A DNA stretch of 64,000 bases, from positions 1 through 64,000 of the forward strand of contig SKIF01000039.1 in NCBI GenBank assembly GCA_007116575.1. Direction: 5' to 3'. The number at the start of each line of letters is the position of its first letter. Position 1 is the stretch's first letter. The notes below the pieces were generated by a model. It made no database searches. It had not been told where the DNA came from and saw only the letters and a list, made by a program, of their open reading frames with translations. The stretch is from Paracoccaceae bacterium (GTDB lineage: Bacteria; Pseudomonadota; Alphaproteobacteria; Rhodobacterales; Rhodobacteraceae). Positions 22,260-32,830 of the stretch are shown here, piece by piece. The position numbers and the translations under genes are program-made.

Positions 22260-22841
22260 ATGCCCCAGCTTTCCAACTCCGAGATTATCCTGATCCGCCA
22301 TGCGCCATCGGCAGCGCAGGGGCGGCTCTGCGGGCGCAGCGATGTCGCGGCGAACCTGCCGCCCGAGACCGCGCTGCGGCCCTTGCGCGCGACCTTGGGC
22401 GCGGTCGCGCAGGTGGTTTCCAGCCCCGCGCTGCGCTGCCGCCAGACCGCAAGGGCGCTCTGGCCGCGGCGCACGCCGCGCCTTGATGACCGGCTGTGGG
22501 AGCAGGATTTCGGAGCCCATGACGGTTTGGCCTATGCTGACCTGCCGGATCTGGGCGAACTGTCGCGCGCGGATCTGGCCGCGCATACCCCGCCCGGTGG
22601 TGAAAGTTTCGCTGCCATGGTGGCGCGGGTGACGCCTGCCTTGCGCGCACTGGCTGCAGAGGCCGAGACGGCAGGGCCGGTGGCTGTGGTCGCCCATGCT
22701 GGCACGGCGCGCGCCGCACTGGCGCTCGCGCTCGACAATACCCCCGATGCGCTGGCTTTCGAGATCGCCCCTCTGTCGCTGACCCGGCTGCGCTGTCTGG
22801 GGGGCGCGTTTTCCGTGGTGCAGGTCAATGCCAGCGTCTGA
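22260..22841 (+). CDS. Histidine phosphatase family protein, probable alpha-ribazole phosphatase
   Basis: ILIRHAPSAAQGRLCGRSD; LWEQDFGAHDGL; context in cob cluster. Confidence 0.82.
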   Translation: MPQLSNSEIILIRHAPSAAQGRLCGRSDVAANLPPETALRPLRATLGAVAQVVSSPALRCRQTARALWPRRTPRLDDRLWEQDFGAHDGLAYADLPDLGELSRADLAAHTPPGGESFAAMVARVTPALRALAAEAETAGPVAVVAHAGTARAALALALDNTPDALAFEIAPLSLTRLRCLGGAFSVVQVNASV

Positions 22842-23649
22842 AAGCCGGGCCCGTGTCGCAGGCCATTTCGGCGAATGGCTGCAGGGGCGCGTCGGGCCCG
22901 CAGGCGTGGTGGCACTGGTGACACTGGCCTGCCCGTCGCGCGCGGTTCATGCCACTTGGCGCGATGCGCCCGATCTGACGCTGGACCAGAGTGCCGTACT
23001 GCTGGATCTGCCTCGCGCGCGCGCGTTCCTGCGCGCGCTCGGGATGCCCGCGCGGGGTGCCATCCACCTGCGCGCCGATCTGCCGCCGGGGGGCGGGGCA
23101 GGCATGTCCACGGCAGCGCTGGTGGCGCTTGCACGGGCGGCGGGGGCCTCAGAGGCGCGCATTGCAAGCGCCTGTCTGGCCACCGAAGGCGCGAGCGACC
23201 CGCTGATGCTGGCCGCGCCCGATCAGGTGCTCTGGGCCTCGCGCGCCGCGCGCGTGCTGGCCACGATGCCGCCGCCGCCCGAGGCCGAGATCCTCGGTGG
23301 CTTTTTCGGCCCGATGCTGCGGACCGAGGCCAGCGACATGGGGTTTCCGCTGGTCGATGATCTGGTCGCGCGCTGGGTCTCCGGCCCCGATCTGGCGCAG
23401 GCGGCCGAGATTGCCAGCCTTTCGGCGGCGCGATGCACTGCGCTGCGCGGCCCATTGGATGACCCGACACCCGGCCTGGCGCGGGCGCTGGGCGCGCTGG
23501 GCTGGGCGCGGGCGCATACGGGGCCTGCGCGCGCGCTGATCTACCCGCCCGGTGGCGTGCCCGATGGCGCGGCAGAGGCGCTGGGCCGCGCCGGGCTCGA
23601 GGGCGTGTTCCAGTTCCGGACCGGCGCGTTTGAGAGGGCAGGTACATGA
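22828..23649 (+). CDS. GHMP kinase family protein (PduX/L-threonine kinase-like)
   Basis: GHFGEWLQGRVGPAGVVALVTLACP; LPPGGGAGMSTAALVAL GHMP motif; between cob genes. Confidence 0.8.
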   Translation: MPASESRARVAGHFGEWLQGRVGPAGVVALVTLACPSRAVHATWRDAPDLTLDQSAVLLDLPRARAFLRALGMPARGAIHLRADLPPGGGAGMSTAALVALARAAGASEARIASACLATEGASDPLMLAAPDQVLWASRAARVLATMPPPPEAEILGGFFGPMLRTEASDMGFPLVDDLVARWVSGPDLAQAAEIASLSAARCTALRGPLDDPTPGLARALGALGWARAHTGPARALIYPPGGVPDGAAEALGRAGLEGVFQFRTGAFERAGT

Positions 23650-24584
23650 GTTTCGCGCTGATGATGGCGCTGGCCATGGCGATTGATGCGGGCATGGGCT
23701 GGCCCGCGCGGGTCTATGCGCGCATCGGTCATCCGGTGACATGGCTGGGCGCGCTGATCGCTGCGCTTGAGGCGGGCTGGAACCGGGGTGCGCGTCGGCG
23801 TCTGGCGGGCACGCTTGTCAGCCTTGCTGTCATCGCTGCCGCTTTGCTGCCAGCGCTGGCCGTGCAATCGCTGCTGCCCGCCGGTGTCTGGGGAGTAGTG
23901 CTTGGCGGGGTGCTGGCCTGGCCGCTTGTCGCGGGGCGCGCGCTGCATGAGCATGTCGCCGCTGTCGCGCGCCCGCTGGCCGATGGGGATCTGGACGGCG
24001 CGCGCAATGCGGTGGCGATGATCGTCGGGCGCGATCCGGCGCAACTGGACGGTGCGGCCGTGGGCCGCGCGGCGCTGGAATCGCTGGCCGAGAATGCCTC
24101 GGACGGGGTGGTGGCACCGCTCTTCTGGGGCGTGATCGGCGGGCTGCCGGGTATCGCGGCCTACAAGGCGGTCAACACGCTCGATTCGATGATCGGGCAT
24201 CGCAATGCGCGCTATGAGGAGTTCGGCGCATTCGCCGCGCGGTTGGATGATCTGCTCAACCTCGTGCCCGCGCGGTTGACCGGGTTGCTGATCGCGCTGG
24301 TCTCGTTCCGGCCCCGCACGGCCCTGCAGGTCATGCGCCGCGATGCGCGCGCGCACAGATCGCCCAACGCAGGCTGGCCCGAGGCCGCGCTTGCGGGTGC
24401 GCTGGGTATTCGCCTCTCCGGCCCGCGCATCTATGCCGACAGGGTTGCGCAGGAACCGTGGCTGAACGCAGATGCACCGGACCCGGCATCGCAGGATCTG
24501 GCGCGCGGGCTTGCGCTTTATCTGCGCGCGATGACGCTGTTCGGGGCTGCGCTGGTGGTGCTGGGGCTTGCAGCAGGGATGTGA
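23646..24584 (+). CDS. cbiB: Adenosylcobinamide-phosphate synthase
   Basis: IDAGMGWPARVYARIGHPVTWLG; SLAENASDGVVAPLFW; YKAVNTLDSMIGH. Confidence 0.95.
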   Translation: MSFALMMALAMAIDAGMGWPARVYARIGHPVTWLGALIAALEAGWNRGARRRLAGTLVSLAVIAAALLPALAVQSLLPAGVWGVVLGGVLAWPLVAGRALHEHVAAVARPLADGDLDGARNAVAMIVGRDPAQLDGAAVGRAALESLAENASDGVVAPLFWGVIGGLPGIAAYKAVNTLDSMIGHRNARYEEFGAFAARLDDLLNLVPARLTGLLIALVSFRPRTALQVMRRDARAHRSPNAGWPEAALAGALGIRLSGPRIYADRVAQEPWLNADAPDPASQDLARGLALYLRAMTLFGAALVVLGLAAGM

Positions 24585-24677
24585 TGCCTGCGCGGTGGGG
24601 ACCGTGCGCTTCGATTGAGCCGGCGGCTCGGTGAACAGGACATTGCCCCGCAAAGACCCGGCCCGTATGAGCGCGGC

Positions 24678-24701
24678 GCATAATCATCTTGATGATTATG
24701 C
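24678..24701. promoter_or_regulatory. Perfect inverted repeat upstream of split metH, candidate operator
   Basis: GCATAATCATC-TT-GATGATTATGC, 11-bp arms, about 57 bp upstream of the methyltransferase start. Confidence 0.5.
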
Positions 24702-24757
24702 ATTTCATTTATGAAGCCAGCATCCTTATGACGTACCCCAAGCGAGGGGAGCCCGCA

Positions 24758-25774
24758 ATGCTGCAATCTGTTCAAACCAACCCCGCCCTGACGGCCTTGG
24801 CCCGCGAGCGCATTCTCGTGCTTGACGGGGCGATGGGCACGCAGATACAGGCGCTGGGGCTGGCCGAGGAAGACTTCCACGGCGGCTGCGCCTGCCAATT
24901 TCACTCTGATCACCCGCAAAAGGGTAATAACGACCTGCTGATCCTGACCCAGCCCGACGCGATCGAGCAGATCCATTACGATTTCGCCATGGCCGGGGCC
25001 GATATTGTCGAGACCAACACATTTTCGGCCACAACCATCGCGCAGGCCGATTACGGCATGGAAGACGCCGTGTTCGAGTTGAACCGGGCCGGTGCGGCGC
25101 TTGCGCGCCGCGCGATGGATCGCGCCAAGGCACGGGATGGTCGACCGCGTTTCGTGGCCGGGGCCATCGGGCCGACCAACCGCACGGCCTCGATCAGCCC
25201 GGATGTCAATGATCCGGGCTTTCGCGCCGTCACTTTCGACGATCTGCGCAATGCTTATGCGACGCAGGTGAAAGGGTTGATCGCCGGGGGGTCCGACATC
25301 ATCCTGATCGAGACGATTTTCGACACGCTCAACGCCAAGGCCGCAATCTTCGCCTGCCAGCAGGTCTTTGCCGAGACCGGCACCTCGCTGCCGCTGATGA
25401 TCTCGGGCACGATCACCGATGCCTCAGGGCGCACTCTGTCAGGGCAGACGCCGACTGCGTTCTGGTATTCGGTCATGCACGCGCGGCCCTTCACCGTCGG
25501 GCTCAATTGCGCGCTGGGAGCCGAGGCGATGCGCCCGCATCTGGCCGAGCTTTCGGGGGTGGCCGAGTGTTTCACCTGCGCCTATCCCAATGCGGGCCTG
25601 CCCAACGCCTTCGGCGAATATGACGAAACGCCCGACCAGACCGCCGCACAGATCGGCGGTTTCGCACGCGATGGGCTGGTCAATGTGGTGGGGGGGTGCT
25701 GCGGCACGACGCCCGAGCATATCCGTGCGATTTCCGAGGCGGTCGCGGGCCAGCCACCGAGGGCGCTGCCATGA
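24758..25774 (+). CDS. Homocysteine S-methyltransferase domain protein (MetH N-terminal module)
   Basis: [33 protein letters not shown] zinc-binding motif. Confidence 0.92.
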   Translation: MLQSVQTNPALTALARERILVLDGAMGTQIQALGLAEEDFHGGCACQFHSDHPQKGNNDLLILTQPDAIEQIHYDFAMAGADIVETNTFSATTIAQADYGMEDAVFELNRAGAALARRAMDRAKARDGRPRFVAGAIGPTNRTASISPDVNDPGFRAVTFDDLRNAYATQVKGLIAGGSDIILIETIFDTLNAKAAIFACQQVFAETGTSLPLMISGTITDASGRTLSGQTPTAFWYSVMHARPFTVGLNCALGAEAMRPHLAELSGVAECFTCAYPNAGLPNAFGEYDETPDQTAAQIGGFARDGLVNVVGGCCGTTPEHIRAISEAVAGQPPRALP

Positions 25775-28470
25775 CCCGTTACTTGCGCCTCTCGGGCCTC
25801 GAGCCCTTCACCCTGACGCCCGATATTCCTTTCGTGAATATTGGCGAACGGACCAATGTCACCGGCAGCGCCAGGTTCCGCAAACTGATCGTGAATCGCG
25901 ATTATGCAACGGCGCTGGAGGTCGCGCGCGATCAGGTCGAGAATGGCGCGCAGATCATCGATGTGAACATGGATGAGGGGCTGATCGACTCGAAGGCGGC
26001 GATGGTGGAGTTCCTGAACCTCATCGCGTCGGAGCCCGACATCGCCCGCGTGCCGGTGATGATCGACAGCTCGAAATGGGAGGTGATCGAGGCGGGCCTT
26101 CACTGCGTGCAGGGCAAGACTGTGGTCAACTCTATTTCCCTCAAGGAAGGAGAAGAGCAATTCCGCGAGCAGGCGGGGCTGTGTCTGGCCTATGGGGCCG
26201 CGGTGGTGGTCATGGCCTTTGACGAGGACGGCCAGGCCGACACTTTCGAGCGCAAGACCGAAATTTGCGCGCGGGCTTACCGCATCCTGACCGAAGACGT
26301 CGGCTTCCTGCCCGAGGATATCATCTTCGACCCCAATATTTTCGCGGTCGCCACGGGCATCGAGGAGCACAACAACTACGGCGTCGATTTCATCGAGGCC
26401 ACGCGCTGGATCAGGCAAAACCTGCCCCATGCGCATGTCTCGGGCGGGGTATCGAACCTCTCGTTCAGTTTTCGCGGCAATGATCGAGTGCGCGAGGCAA
26501 TGCACGCGGTGTTCCTGTTCCACGCCATTCGCGCGGGGATGGATATGGGGATCGTCAATGCAGGCCAGTTGGCGCTCTATGACCAGATCGACCCGGAATT
26601 GCGCGAGGCTTGCGAAGACGTGGTCCTGAACCGCCGCGCGGATGCGACCGAACGCCTGCTGGTGATTGCCGAGCGCTTCCGGGGTGGGACGCGCGAGGAA
26701 AAGGTGCGCGATCTGGCCTGGCGCGAATGGCCGGTGGAGAAGCGGCTGGAACATGCGCTGGTCAATGGAATCACCGAATTCATCGACGCTGACACCGAAG
26801 ACGCGCGCCTTGCCGCCGAAAAGCCGCTCGATGTGATCGAGGGGCCGCTGATGGCGGGCATGAACGTGGTGGGGGACCTGTTCGGCGCGGGCAAGATGTT
26901 CCTGCCGCAAGTGGTGAAATCCGCGCGGGTGATGAAGCAGGCGGTCGCCGTGCTGCTGCCTCATATGGAGGCCGAGAAGGGCACCGGGCGGCAGAGCGCA
27001 GGCAAGGTCCTGCTGGCCACTGTGAAGGGCGATGTGCATGACATCGGCAAGAACATCGTCGGTGTCGTGCTCGCCTGCAACAATTACGAGATCATCGATC
27101 TGGGCGTGATGGTGCCGCCGCAGAAGATTCTGCAGGTCGCGCGCGAGGAAAAGGTCGATGTGATCGGGCTGTCAGGGCTGATCACGCCGAGCCTCGACGA
27201 AATGGTGCATCTGGCCGCCGAGATGGAGCGCGAGGGCTACGAGCTGCCGCTGCTGATCGGGGGAGCGACGACCTCGAAAGTGCATACGGCTGTCAAGATT
27301 GCGCCCCGCTATTCGGGCGCTGCCGTGCATGTGCTGGACGCCAGCCGCGCGGTGGGTGTGGTCGGCGCGCTGCTCAGCCCCGCGCAGCAGTCAGAGTATG
27401 TAGCGGGCGTGCGCGCGGAATATGCGGAAGTGACTGCGCGGCACGAGCGTGCGGAGCGCGCGAAAGAGCGGTTGCCGCTGGCCAAGGCGCGGGCCAATGC
27501 GATGGTGATCGACTGGCAGGGCTATGCAGTGCCCGCACCGTCCTTCACGGGCGCACGAGTGATCGCGGACTGGAATTTGGCCGAGATCGCGCGCTATATC
27601 GACTGGACGCCCTTCTTCCAGACATGGGAGTTGAAGGGGGTTTATCCGAAGATTCTGGAGGATGAGAGGCAGGGCGAGGCCGCGCGCGCACTCTTTGACG
27701 ATGCTCAGGCAATGCTGGAGAAGATCATCTCCGGGAAATGGTTCAGCCCCCGCGCCGTGGTCGGGTTCTGGCCCGCGAATTCTGTGGGCGATGACATCCG
27801 GCTGTATACCGATGAGGCGCGGCGCGAGCGGCTGGCTACGCTGCACACGTTGCGCCAGCAGCACGCCAAGCGCCGGGGACGGCCCAATCTGGCGCTCGCA
27901 GATTTCGTGGCGCCCGAGGGGGTTGCGGATTATGTCGGCGGGTTTGTTGTCACGGCAGGACCGGAGGAGTCTTCGATCGCCGAAGAATTTGACCGCGCCA
28001 ATGACAATTACGCCGCGATCATGGTCAAGGCGCTGGCCGACCGCTATGCCGAGGCCATGGCCGAAATGCTGCATGAGCGGGTGCGGCGCGAGTTCTGGGC
28101 CTATGCGCCGGGTGAGGCGTTCGGACCCGAAGAGCTTATCAGTGAGCCGTATCGCGGCATCCGGCCTGCGCCGGGGTACCCTGCCCAGCCTGACCATACC
28201 GAAAAGCGCACCCTGTTCCGGCTGCTGGATGCCGAGGCGGCAACGGGGGTTACGCTGACCGAGAGCATGGCGATGTGGCCGGGCTCGTCGGTCTCGGGGC
28301 TCTATATCGGGCACCCGGAGAGCTTTTACTTCGGGGTCGCCAGGGTCGAGAGGGATCAGGTCGCCGATTATGCCGCGCGCAAGGGTTGGGAGATGACAGA
28401 GGCCGAACGCTGGCTGGCGCCGATCCTGAACTATACCCCCAACGATGCGGCGGCTGTTGCCGCGGAATAG
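25771..28470 (+). CDS. metH: Methionine synthase: pterin-binding, B12-binding and reactivation modules
   Basis: [43 protein letters not shown] (DxHxxG); activation domain [13 protein letters not shown]. Confidence 0.95.
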   Translation: MTRYLRLSGLEPFTLTPDIPFVNIGERTNVTGSARFRKLIVNRDYATALEVARDQVENGAQIIDVNMDEGLIDSKAAMVEFLNLIASEPDIARVPVMIDSSKWEVIEAGLHCVQGKTVVNSISLKEGEEQFREQAGLCLAYGAAVVVMAFDEDGQADTFERKTEICARAYRILTEDVGFLPEDIIFDPNIFAVATGIEEHNNYGVDFIEATRWIRQNLPHAHVSGGVSNLSFSFRGNDRVREAMHAVFLFHAIRAGMDMGIVNAGQLALYDQIDPELREACEDVVLNRRADATERLLVIAERFRGGTREEKVRDLAWREWPVEKRLEHALVNGITEFIDADTEDARLAAEKPLDVIEGPLMAGMNVVGDLFGAGKMFLPQVVKSARVMKQAVAVLLPHMEAEKGTGRQSAGKVLLATVKGDVHDIGKNIVGVVLACNNYEIIDLGVMVPPQKILQVAREEKVDVIGLSGLITPSLDEMVHLAAEMEREGYELPLLIGGATTSKVHTAVKIAPRYSGAAVHVLDASRAVGVVGALLSPAQQSEYVAGVRAEYAEVTARHERAERAKERLPLAKARANAMVIDWQGYAVPAPSFTGARVIADWNLAEIARYIDWTPFFQTWELKGVYPKILEDERQGEAARALFDDAQAMLEKIISGKWFSPRAVVGFWPANSVGDDIRLYTDEARRERLATLHTLRQQHAKRRGRPNLALADFVAPEGVADYVGGFVVTAGPEESSIAEEFDRANDNYAAIMVKALADRYAEAMAEMLHERVRREFWAYAPGEAFGPEELISEPYRGIRPAPGYPAQPDHTEKRTLFRLLDAEAATGVTLTESMAMWPGSSVSGLYIGHPESFYFGVARVERDQVADYAARKGWEMTEAERWLAPILNYTPNDAAAVAAE

Positions 28471-28546
28471 CGCCCGCTCAGCGCCCCACCCACCCTGCCC
28501 TATGGCGCTTCGCGGGCGCTGCCTGTCCCTGCGGGACAGGCGGTAG
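28469..28546. repeat. Dispersed intergenic repeat copy 2 (homologous to 13314-13390)
   Basis: agcgcccgctcagcgccccacccaccctgccctatggcgcttcgcgggcgct + hairpin GCCTGTCCC-tgc-GGGACAGGC. Confidence 0.65.
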
Positions 28547-28551
28547 TACGT

Positions 28552-29016
28552 TCAGGCCAGCCGGAAGTTCTGTTCGACCACCGCCTCCATCGAGACATGG
28601 CTCGAGGTGTTGCTGACATGGGGCAGGACCGAGATTTTCTCGGCCATGATACGGCGGTAATCGGCCATGTCGCGCGCGCGCACTTTCATCAGGTAATCGC
28701 ATCGCCCTGCAATCAGGTAGCACTCTTCGATCTCGGGGATCGCGCGAACGGCGGCATTGAATTGCTGCAACGCCTGTTCGCGGGTGTCGACCAGATTGAC
28801 CTCGACATAGGTAACATGGGTCAGGCCCAGTTGCAGCGGTGACAGAATCGCGCGGTAGCCGGTGATCAGGCCGATTTCTTCGAGATGCTTGATTCGAAGG
28901 GCGACCGGAGTCTTCGACAGGCCGACGCGGCGGGCCAGTTCCGCGATGGGCAGGCGCGCATTGTCGGTCAGCTCGGCAAGGATCTTGAAATCGAGCGCGT
29001 CCAGCTTGATCTGCAT
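28552..29016 (-). CDS. Lrp/AsnC family regulator (divergent to putA; PutR-like)
   Basis: MQIKLDALDFKILAELTDNARLPIAELARRVGLSKTPVALRIKHLEEIGLITGYRAIL. Confidence 0.9.
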   Translation of the reverse strand: MQIKLDALDFKILAELTDNARLPIAELARRVGLSKTPVALRIKHLEEIGLITGYRAILSPLQLGLTHVTYVEVNLVDTREQALQQFNAAVRAIPEIEECYLIAGRCDYLMKVRARDMADYRRIMAEKISVLPHVSNTSSHVSMEAVVEQNFRLA

Positions 29017-29124
29017 TCTGAGAATCTCACCTAATTTGGTCTTTTCGACTATCAATTTGCCTTGAGTCAGGCACACGGACCAAAGGCTTTCTGGTACTCT
29101 TGCGAAAAGAATAAGGAGGACTGC

Positions 29125-32100
29125 ATGTCTGCTGTCAACCCGACATCGCTCGAAAGCCTGTTCACGACCGAGGCGAAGTTCGCCGATGAGGCTGCCTTGC
29201 TGCAGCAACTGGTCTCGCAGGCCGGTCTGAACGCCGAAGCTCGCGCCGCCATGAGCGCGCGCGCCGCCGATCTGGTGCGCAGCATCCGTACAGACTCGCA
29301 GCCCAGCTTGATGGAGCATTTTCTGGCGGAATACGGGCTCTCGACCCGCGAGGGGATCGCGCTGATGTGCCTTGCCGAGGCGATGCTGCGCGTGCCTGAC
29401 CGTATGACCATCGACGCGCTGATCGAGGACAAGATCGCGCCCTCGGACTGGGGCAAGCATCTGGGTGCGGCCTCCTCGTCACTGGTCAATGCCTCGACCT
29501 GGGCCTTGATGCTGACGGGCAAGGTGCTGGAGGAAGACCATGCCGGTGTCGCCGGAACGCTGCGCCGCGCGGTCAAGCGGCTGGGCGAGCCGGTGATCCG
29601 CACCGCTGTGGGCCGCGCCATGCGCGAGATGGGCCGTCAGTTCGTGCTGGGCCAGACCATCGAGGCTGCATTGTCGAATGCCCGCACGCTCGAGGCAAAG
29701 GGCTATACCTACAGCTATGACATGCTGGGCGAGGCGGCGATGACCTTTGCCGATGCCGACCGCTACCGTCAGGCCTATGCGCAGGCCATCGACGCGATTG
29801 CAGGATCGTGCAAAGCCCCGAGCGTGGCCGAGAATCCGGGTATCTCTATCAAGCTTTCAGCACTGCACCCGCGCTATGAAGTGGCTCAGGAAGATCGCCT
29901 CATGGACGAGCTTGTGCCCGTGGTGCAGACGCTGGCGCGGCAGGCTGCGCGTGCCGGGATGGGGCTGAATATCGATGCCGAGGAACAGGACCGGCTGGCG
30001 CTGTCGTTGCAGGTAATCGAGGCGGTGCTGGCCGACCCGGAACTGGCAGGCTGGGACGGGTTCGGCGTGGTGGTGCAGGCTTACGGCAAGCGCGCGGGTC
30101 AGGTGATCGACTGGCTGCATGAACTGGCGACGCGGCTGGACCGGCGGATCATGGTGCGGCTGGTGAAGGGCGCCTACTGGGACACCGAAATGAAACACGC
30201 GCAAGTCGAGGGTTACCCCGATTTTCCGCTCTTCACGACCAAGCAGGCGACCGATGTGAGCTACATCGCCCATGCACGCAAGCTGATCGGCTATGCCGAC
30301 CGCATCTATCCGCAATTCGCGACGCATAACGCGCATACGGTCGCGGCGATCCTCGAGATGGCGGGCGACGCGCCGTTCGAATTCCAGCGCCTGCATGGCA
30401 TGGGTGAGCGGCTGCATGACATCGTGCTGCGCGAAACGCGCGGGCGGTGCCGGATTTACGCGCCGGTGGGGGCGCATCGCGACCTGCTGGCCTATCTTGT
30501 GCGGCGGCTGCTGGAGAATGGCGCGAATAGCAGTTTCGTACATCAGATCGTGGATGACGCTGTCGCACCTGAAGAGATCGCGCGGGACCCGTTTGAAAAC
30601 CTCTCGGAGGCCCGCGCTCCGCGCGGGCTGGTCGCGCCCGAGGCGATTTTCGGTGAGGGACGGACGAATGCGCAGGGCTACGATCTGACCGACGCGCAGA
30701 CGCTGTCAGGGATCAGCGCTGCGCGGGGCGGCGCGCTGGACGATGTGCTGCCGCTGACCGTGACCCCGGCCACGGGCGAAATGCAGGATGTGATCAACCC
30801 GACCACGGGCGCGGCCATCGCACAGGTGATGATGGCCGATGCCGAAACAGCGCGTCGCGCTGTAAAGGAGGCCGCGATCTGGGACGCCCCGCCCCGCGAG
30901 CGGGCCGAGGTGTTGCGCCGCGCCGCCGATCTCTATGAGGCGCAAAGCGGGGCGATCTTCGACATTCTGGCGCGCGAGGGGGGCAAGGCCCTGCCCGATT
31001 CGGTGGCCGAACTGCGCGAGGCAGTCGATTTCCTGCGCTACTACGCGCTGCAGGATGTGGACAGCGCGCGCGACCCGCGCGGTATCATCGGTGCGATCAG
31101 CCCGTGGAACTTTCCGCTGGCGATCTTCACAGGGCAGATTGCCGCCGCGCTGATGGCCGGAAACGCGGTTATCGCCAAACCGGCCGAGGCCACACCGTTG
31201 ATTGCGGCCTATGCGACGCGGCTGTTGCACGAGGCGGGTGTGCCGAAAACGGCGCTGCAGCTTCTGACCGGCGAGGGCGGGGTGGTCGGCGCTGCGCTGT
31301 CCTCGAACAGCGATCTGGCGGGCGTGGTCTTTACCGGCTCAACGGCCACGGCGCAGCGCATCGCGCGCAGCATGGCCGAGCATCTGCGCCCCGGCGCGCC
31401 GCTGATTGCCGAAACCGGCGGGCTGAATGCGATGATCGTGGATTCCACAGCCCTGCCCGAACAGGCCGTGCGCGATATCATCAACTCAGCGTTCCGCTCG
31501 GCGGGGCAACGCTGCTCGGCGCTGCGCTGCCTCTATATTCAGGAGGATGTGGCAAAGCCGCTGATCGAGATGATTAAGGGGGCAATGGATGCCTTGCGGC
31601 TGGGCGACCCGCGCCAGCTGTCCACCGATGTCGGCCCGGTGATCGACCCGCGCGCGCAGAAGGACATACTCGACTACATCGCGGCGCATCGGGATCGGAT
31701 CCTGCATCAGGTCGATACCCCGGCCGAGGGATATTTCGTGCCGCCGACCATACTGCGCGTCAACGGCATCGCCGATCTGGAGCGCGAGGTTTTCGGGCCG
31801 GTGCTGCATGTCGCGACCTACCGGGCCGAAACGATGGAGCAGGTCATCGCCGATATCAACGCGCGCGGTTACGGGCTGACCTTCGGGCTGCACACGCGGA
31901 TCGATGTGCGCGTGCAGGAGGTGGCCGAGGCGGTGCATGTCGGCAATATCTATGTCAACCGCAACCAGATCGGCGCGGTCGTGGGCAGCCAGCCCTTTGG
32001 TGGTGAGGGGCTGTCAGGCACCGGGCCAAAGGCCGGGGGGCCGAGCTATCTGCTGCGCTTCTTTGCGCCGGAGCTTCCCGAGATCAACGCAGGCGCGTGG

Positions 32101-32544
32101 CCGGGCGAGGCCGATGCGGGGCAGATCCGCGCCGCACTTTCGGACCACAAGGCGCAAAAGCTGGGTGAGGAACTGATGCCGGGACCGACGGGCGAGTTGA
32201 ACCGTCTGGCGCATTACAGCCGCGCACCGGTGCTCTGCCTTGGTCCCGGCCCCGAGGCCATGGCCGCGCAGGTGGCGGCGATCGAGCGGCTGGGCGGGCA
32301 GGCCGTCGGCGCAGACGGCAATGTGGCGCCCGAAACCCTGACCGGGCTGCCCGGACTGTCGGCGGTGCTCTGGTGGGGAGAGGCGACCACGGGGCGCGAG
32401 ATGGCGCGCGCGCTCGCCGCGCGCGAGGGGGCCATCGTACCGCTGATAACGGCACTGCCGGATCTGGCCCATGTCGCGCATGAGCGTCACCTCTGTGTCG
32501 ATACCACCGCAGCCGGGGGCAATGCAGCGCTGCTGGCGGGGTGA
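29125..32544 (+). CDS. putA: Bifunctional proline dehydrogenase / L-glutamate gamma-semialdehyde dehydrogenase
   Basis: RLVKGAYWDTEMKHAQVEGYPDFPLFTTKQATDVSY; GAISPWNFPLAIFTGQIAAALMAGNAVIAKPAEATPLIA; SAGQRCSALR. Confidence 0.97.
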   Translation: MSAVNPTSLESLFTTEAKFADEAALLQQLVSQAGLNAEARAAMSARAADLVRSIRTDSQPSLMEHFLAEYGLSTREGIALMCLAEAMLRVPDRMTIDALIEDKIAPSDWGKHLGAASSSLVNASTWALMLTGKVLEEDHAGVAGTLRRAVKRLGEPVIRTAVGRAMREMGRQFVLGQTIEAALSNARTLEAKGYTYSYDMLGEAAMTFADADRYRQAYAQAIDAIAGSCKAPSVAENPGISIKLSALHPRYEVAQEDRLMDELVPVVQTLARQAARAGMGLNIDAEEQDRLALSLQVIEAVLADPELAGWDGFGVVVQAYGKRAGQVIDWLHELATRLDRRIMVRLVKGAYWDTEMKHAQVEGYPDFPLFTTKQATDVSYIAHARKLIGYADRIYPQFATHNAHTVAAILEMAGDAPFEFQRLHGMGERLHDIVLRETRGRCRIYAPVGAHRDLLAYLVRRLLENGANSSFVHQIVDDAVAPEEIARDPFENLSEARAPRGLVAPEAIFGEGRTNAQGYDLTDAQTLSGISAARGGALDDVLPLTVTPATGEMQDVINPTTGAAIAQVMMADAETARRAVKEAAIWDAPPRERAEVLRRAADLYEAQSGAIFDILAREGGKALPDSVAELREAVDFLRYYALQDVDSARDPRGIIGAISPWNFPLAIFTGQIAAALMAGNAVIAKPAEATPLIAAYATRLLHEAGVPKTALQLLTGEGGVVGAALSSNSDLAGVVFTGSTATAQRIARSMAEHLRPGAPLIAETGGLNAMIVDSTALPEQAVRDIINSAFRSAGQRCSALRCLYIQEDVAKPLIEMIKGAMDALRLGDPRQLSTDVGPVIDPRAQKDILDYIAAHRDRILHQVDTPAEGYFVPPTILRVNGIADLEREVFGPVLHVATYRAETMEQVIADINARGYGLTFGLHTRIDVRVQEVAEAVHVGNIYVNRNQIGAVVGSQPFGGEGLSGTGPKAGGPSYLLRFFAPELPEINAGAWPGEADAGQIRAALSDHKAQKLGEELMPGPTGELNRLAHYSRAPVLCLGPGPEAMAAQVAAIERLGGQAVGADGNVAPETLTGLPGLSAVLWWGEATTGREMARALAAREGAIVPLITALPDLAHVAHERHLCVDTTAAGGNAALLAG

Positions 32545-32830
32545 GCGTGACTTGAAGGGGGTCGCGCGGCTGCGCCCGGCCACCAGAGTCAGCGAGATCA
32601 GTTGTTGCAGGGCCGTGCCGCCCCTCCACGTCCCGAAGCGGTGTATGCCAAGCTGCTCATCAGTGGTGGTGTCCAAGGTTCCAGCGCCGCCTGCCTGGCC
32701 AGGGCTGGACTCTGCCGACACACGAAGCTTGGGGTAGTGCTGAGCGTGGATGAAACAGTAGCCCTTGATCACTGGGGGCAGAACGCTCAGATTGCCGCTG
32801 AATAGTGCGCAAGTGAGGGGGAAGCGAAGG

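Noticed and set aside
22218-22697. Upstream extension of the cobU ORF
   Set aside because: Antisense to the phosphatase gene; typical CobU N-terminus MRESILITGGARSGKS begins at 22217.
32545-32830. Possible transposase or small gene between putA and glpK
   Set aside because: Short overlapping ORFs in several frames, none with a recognisable motif; may be decayed DNA but not supportable.
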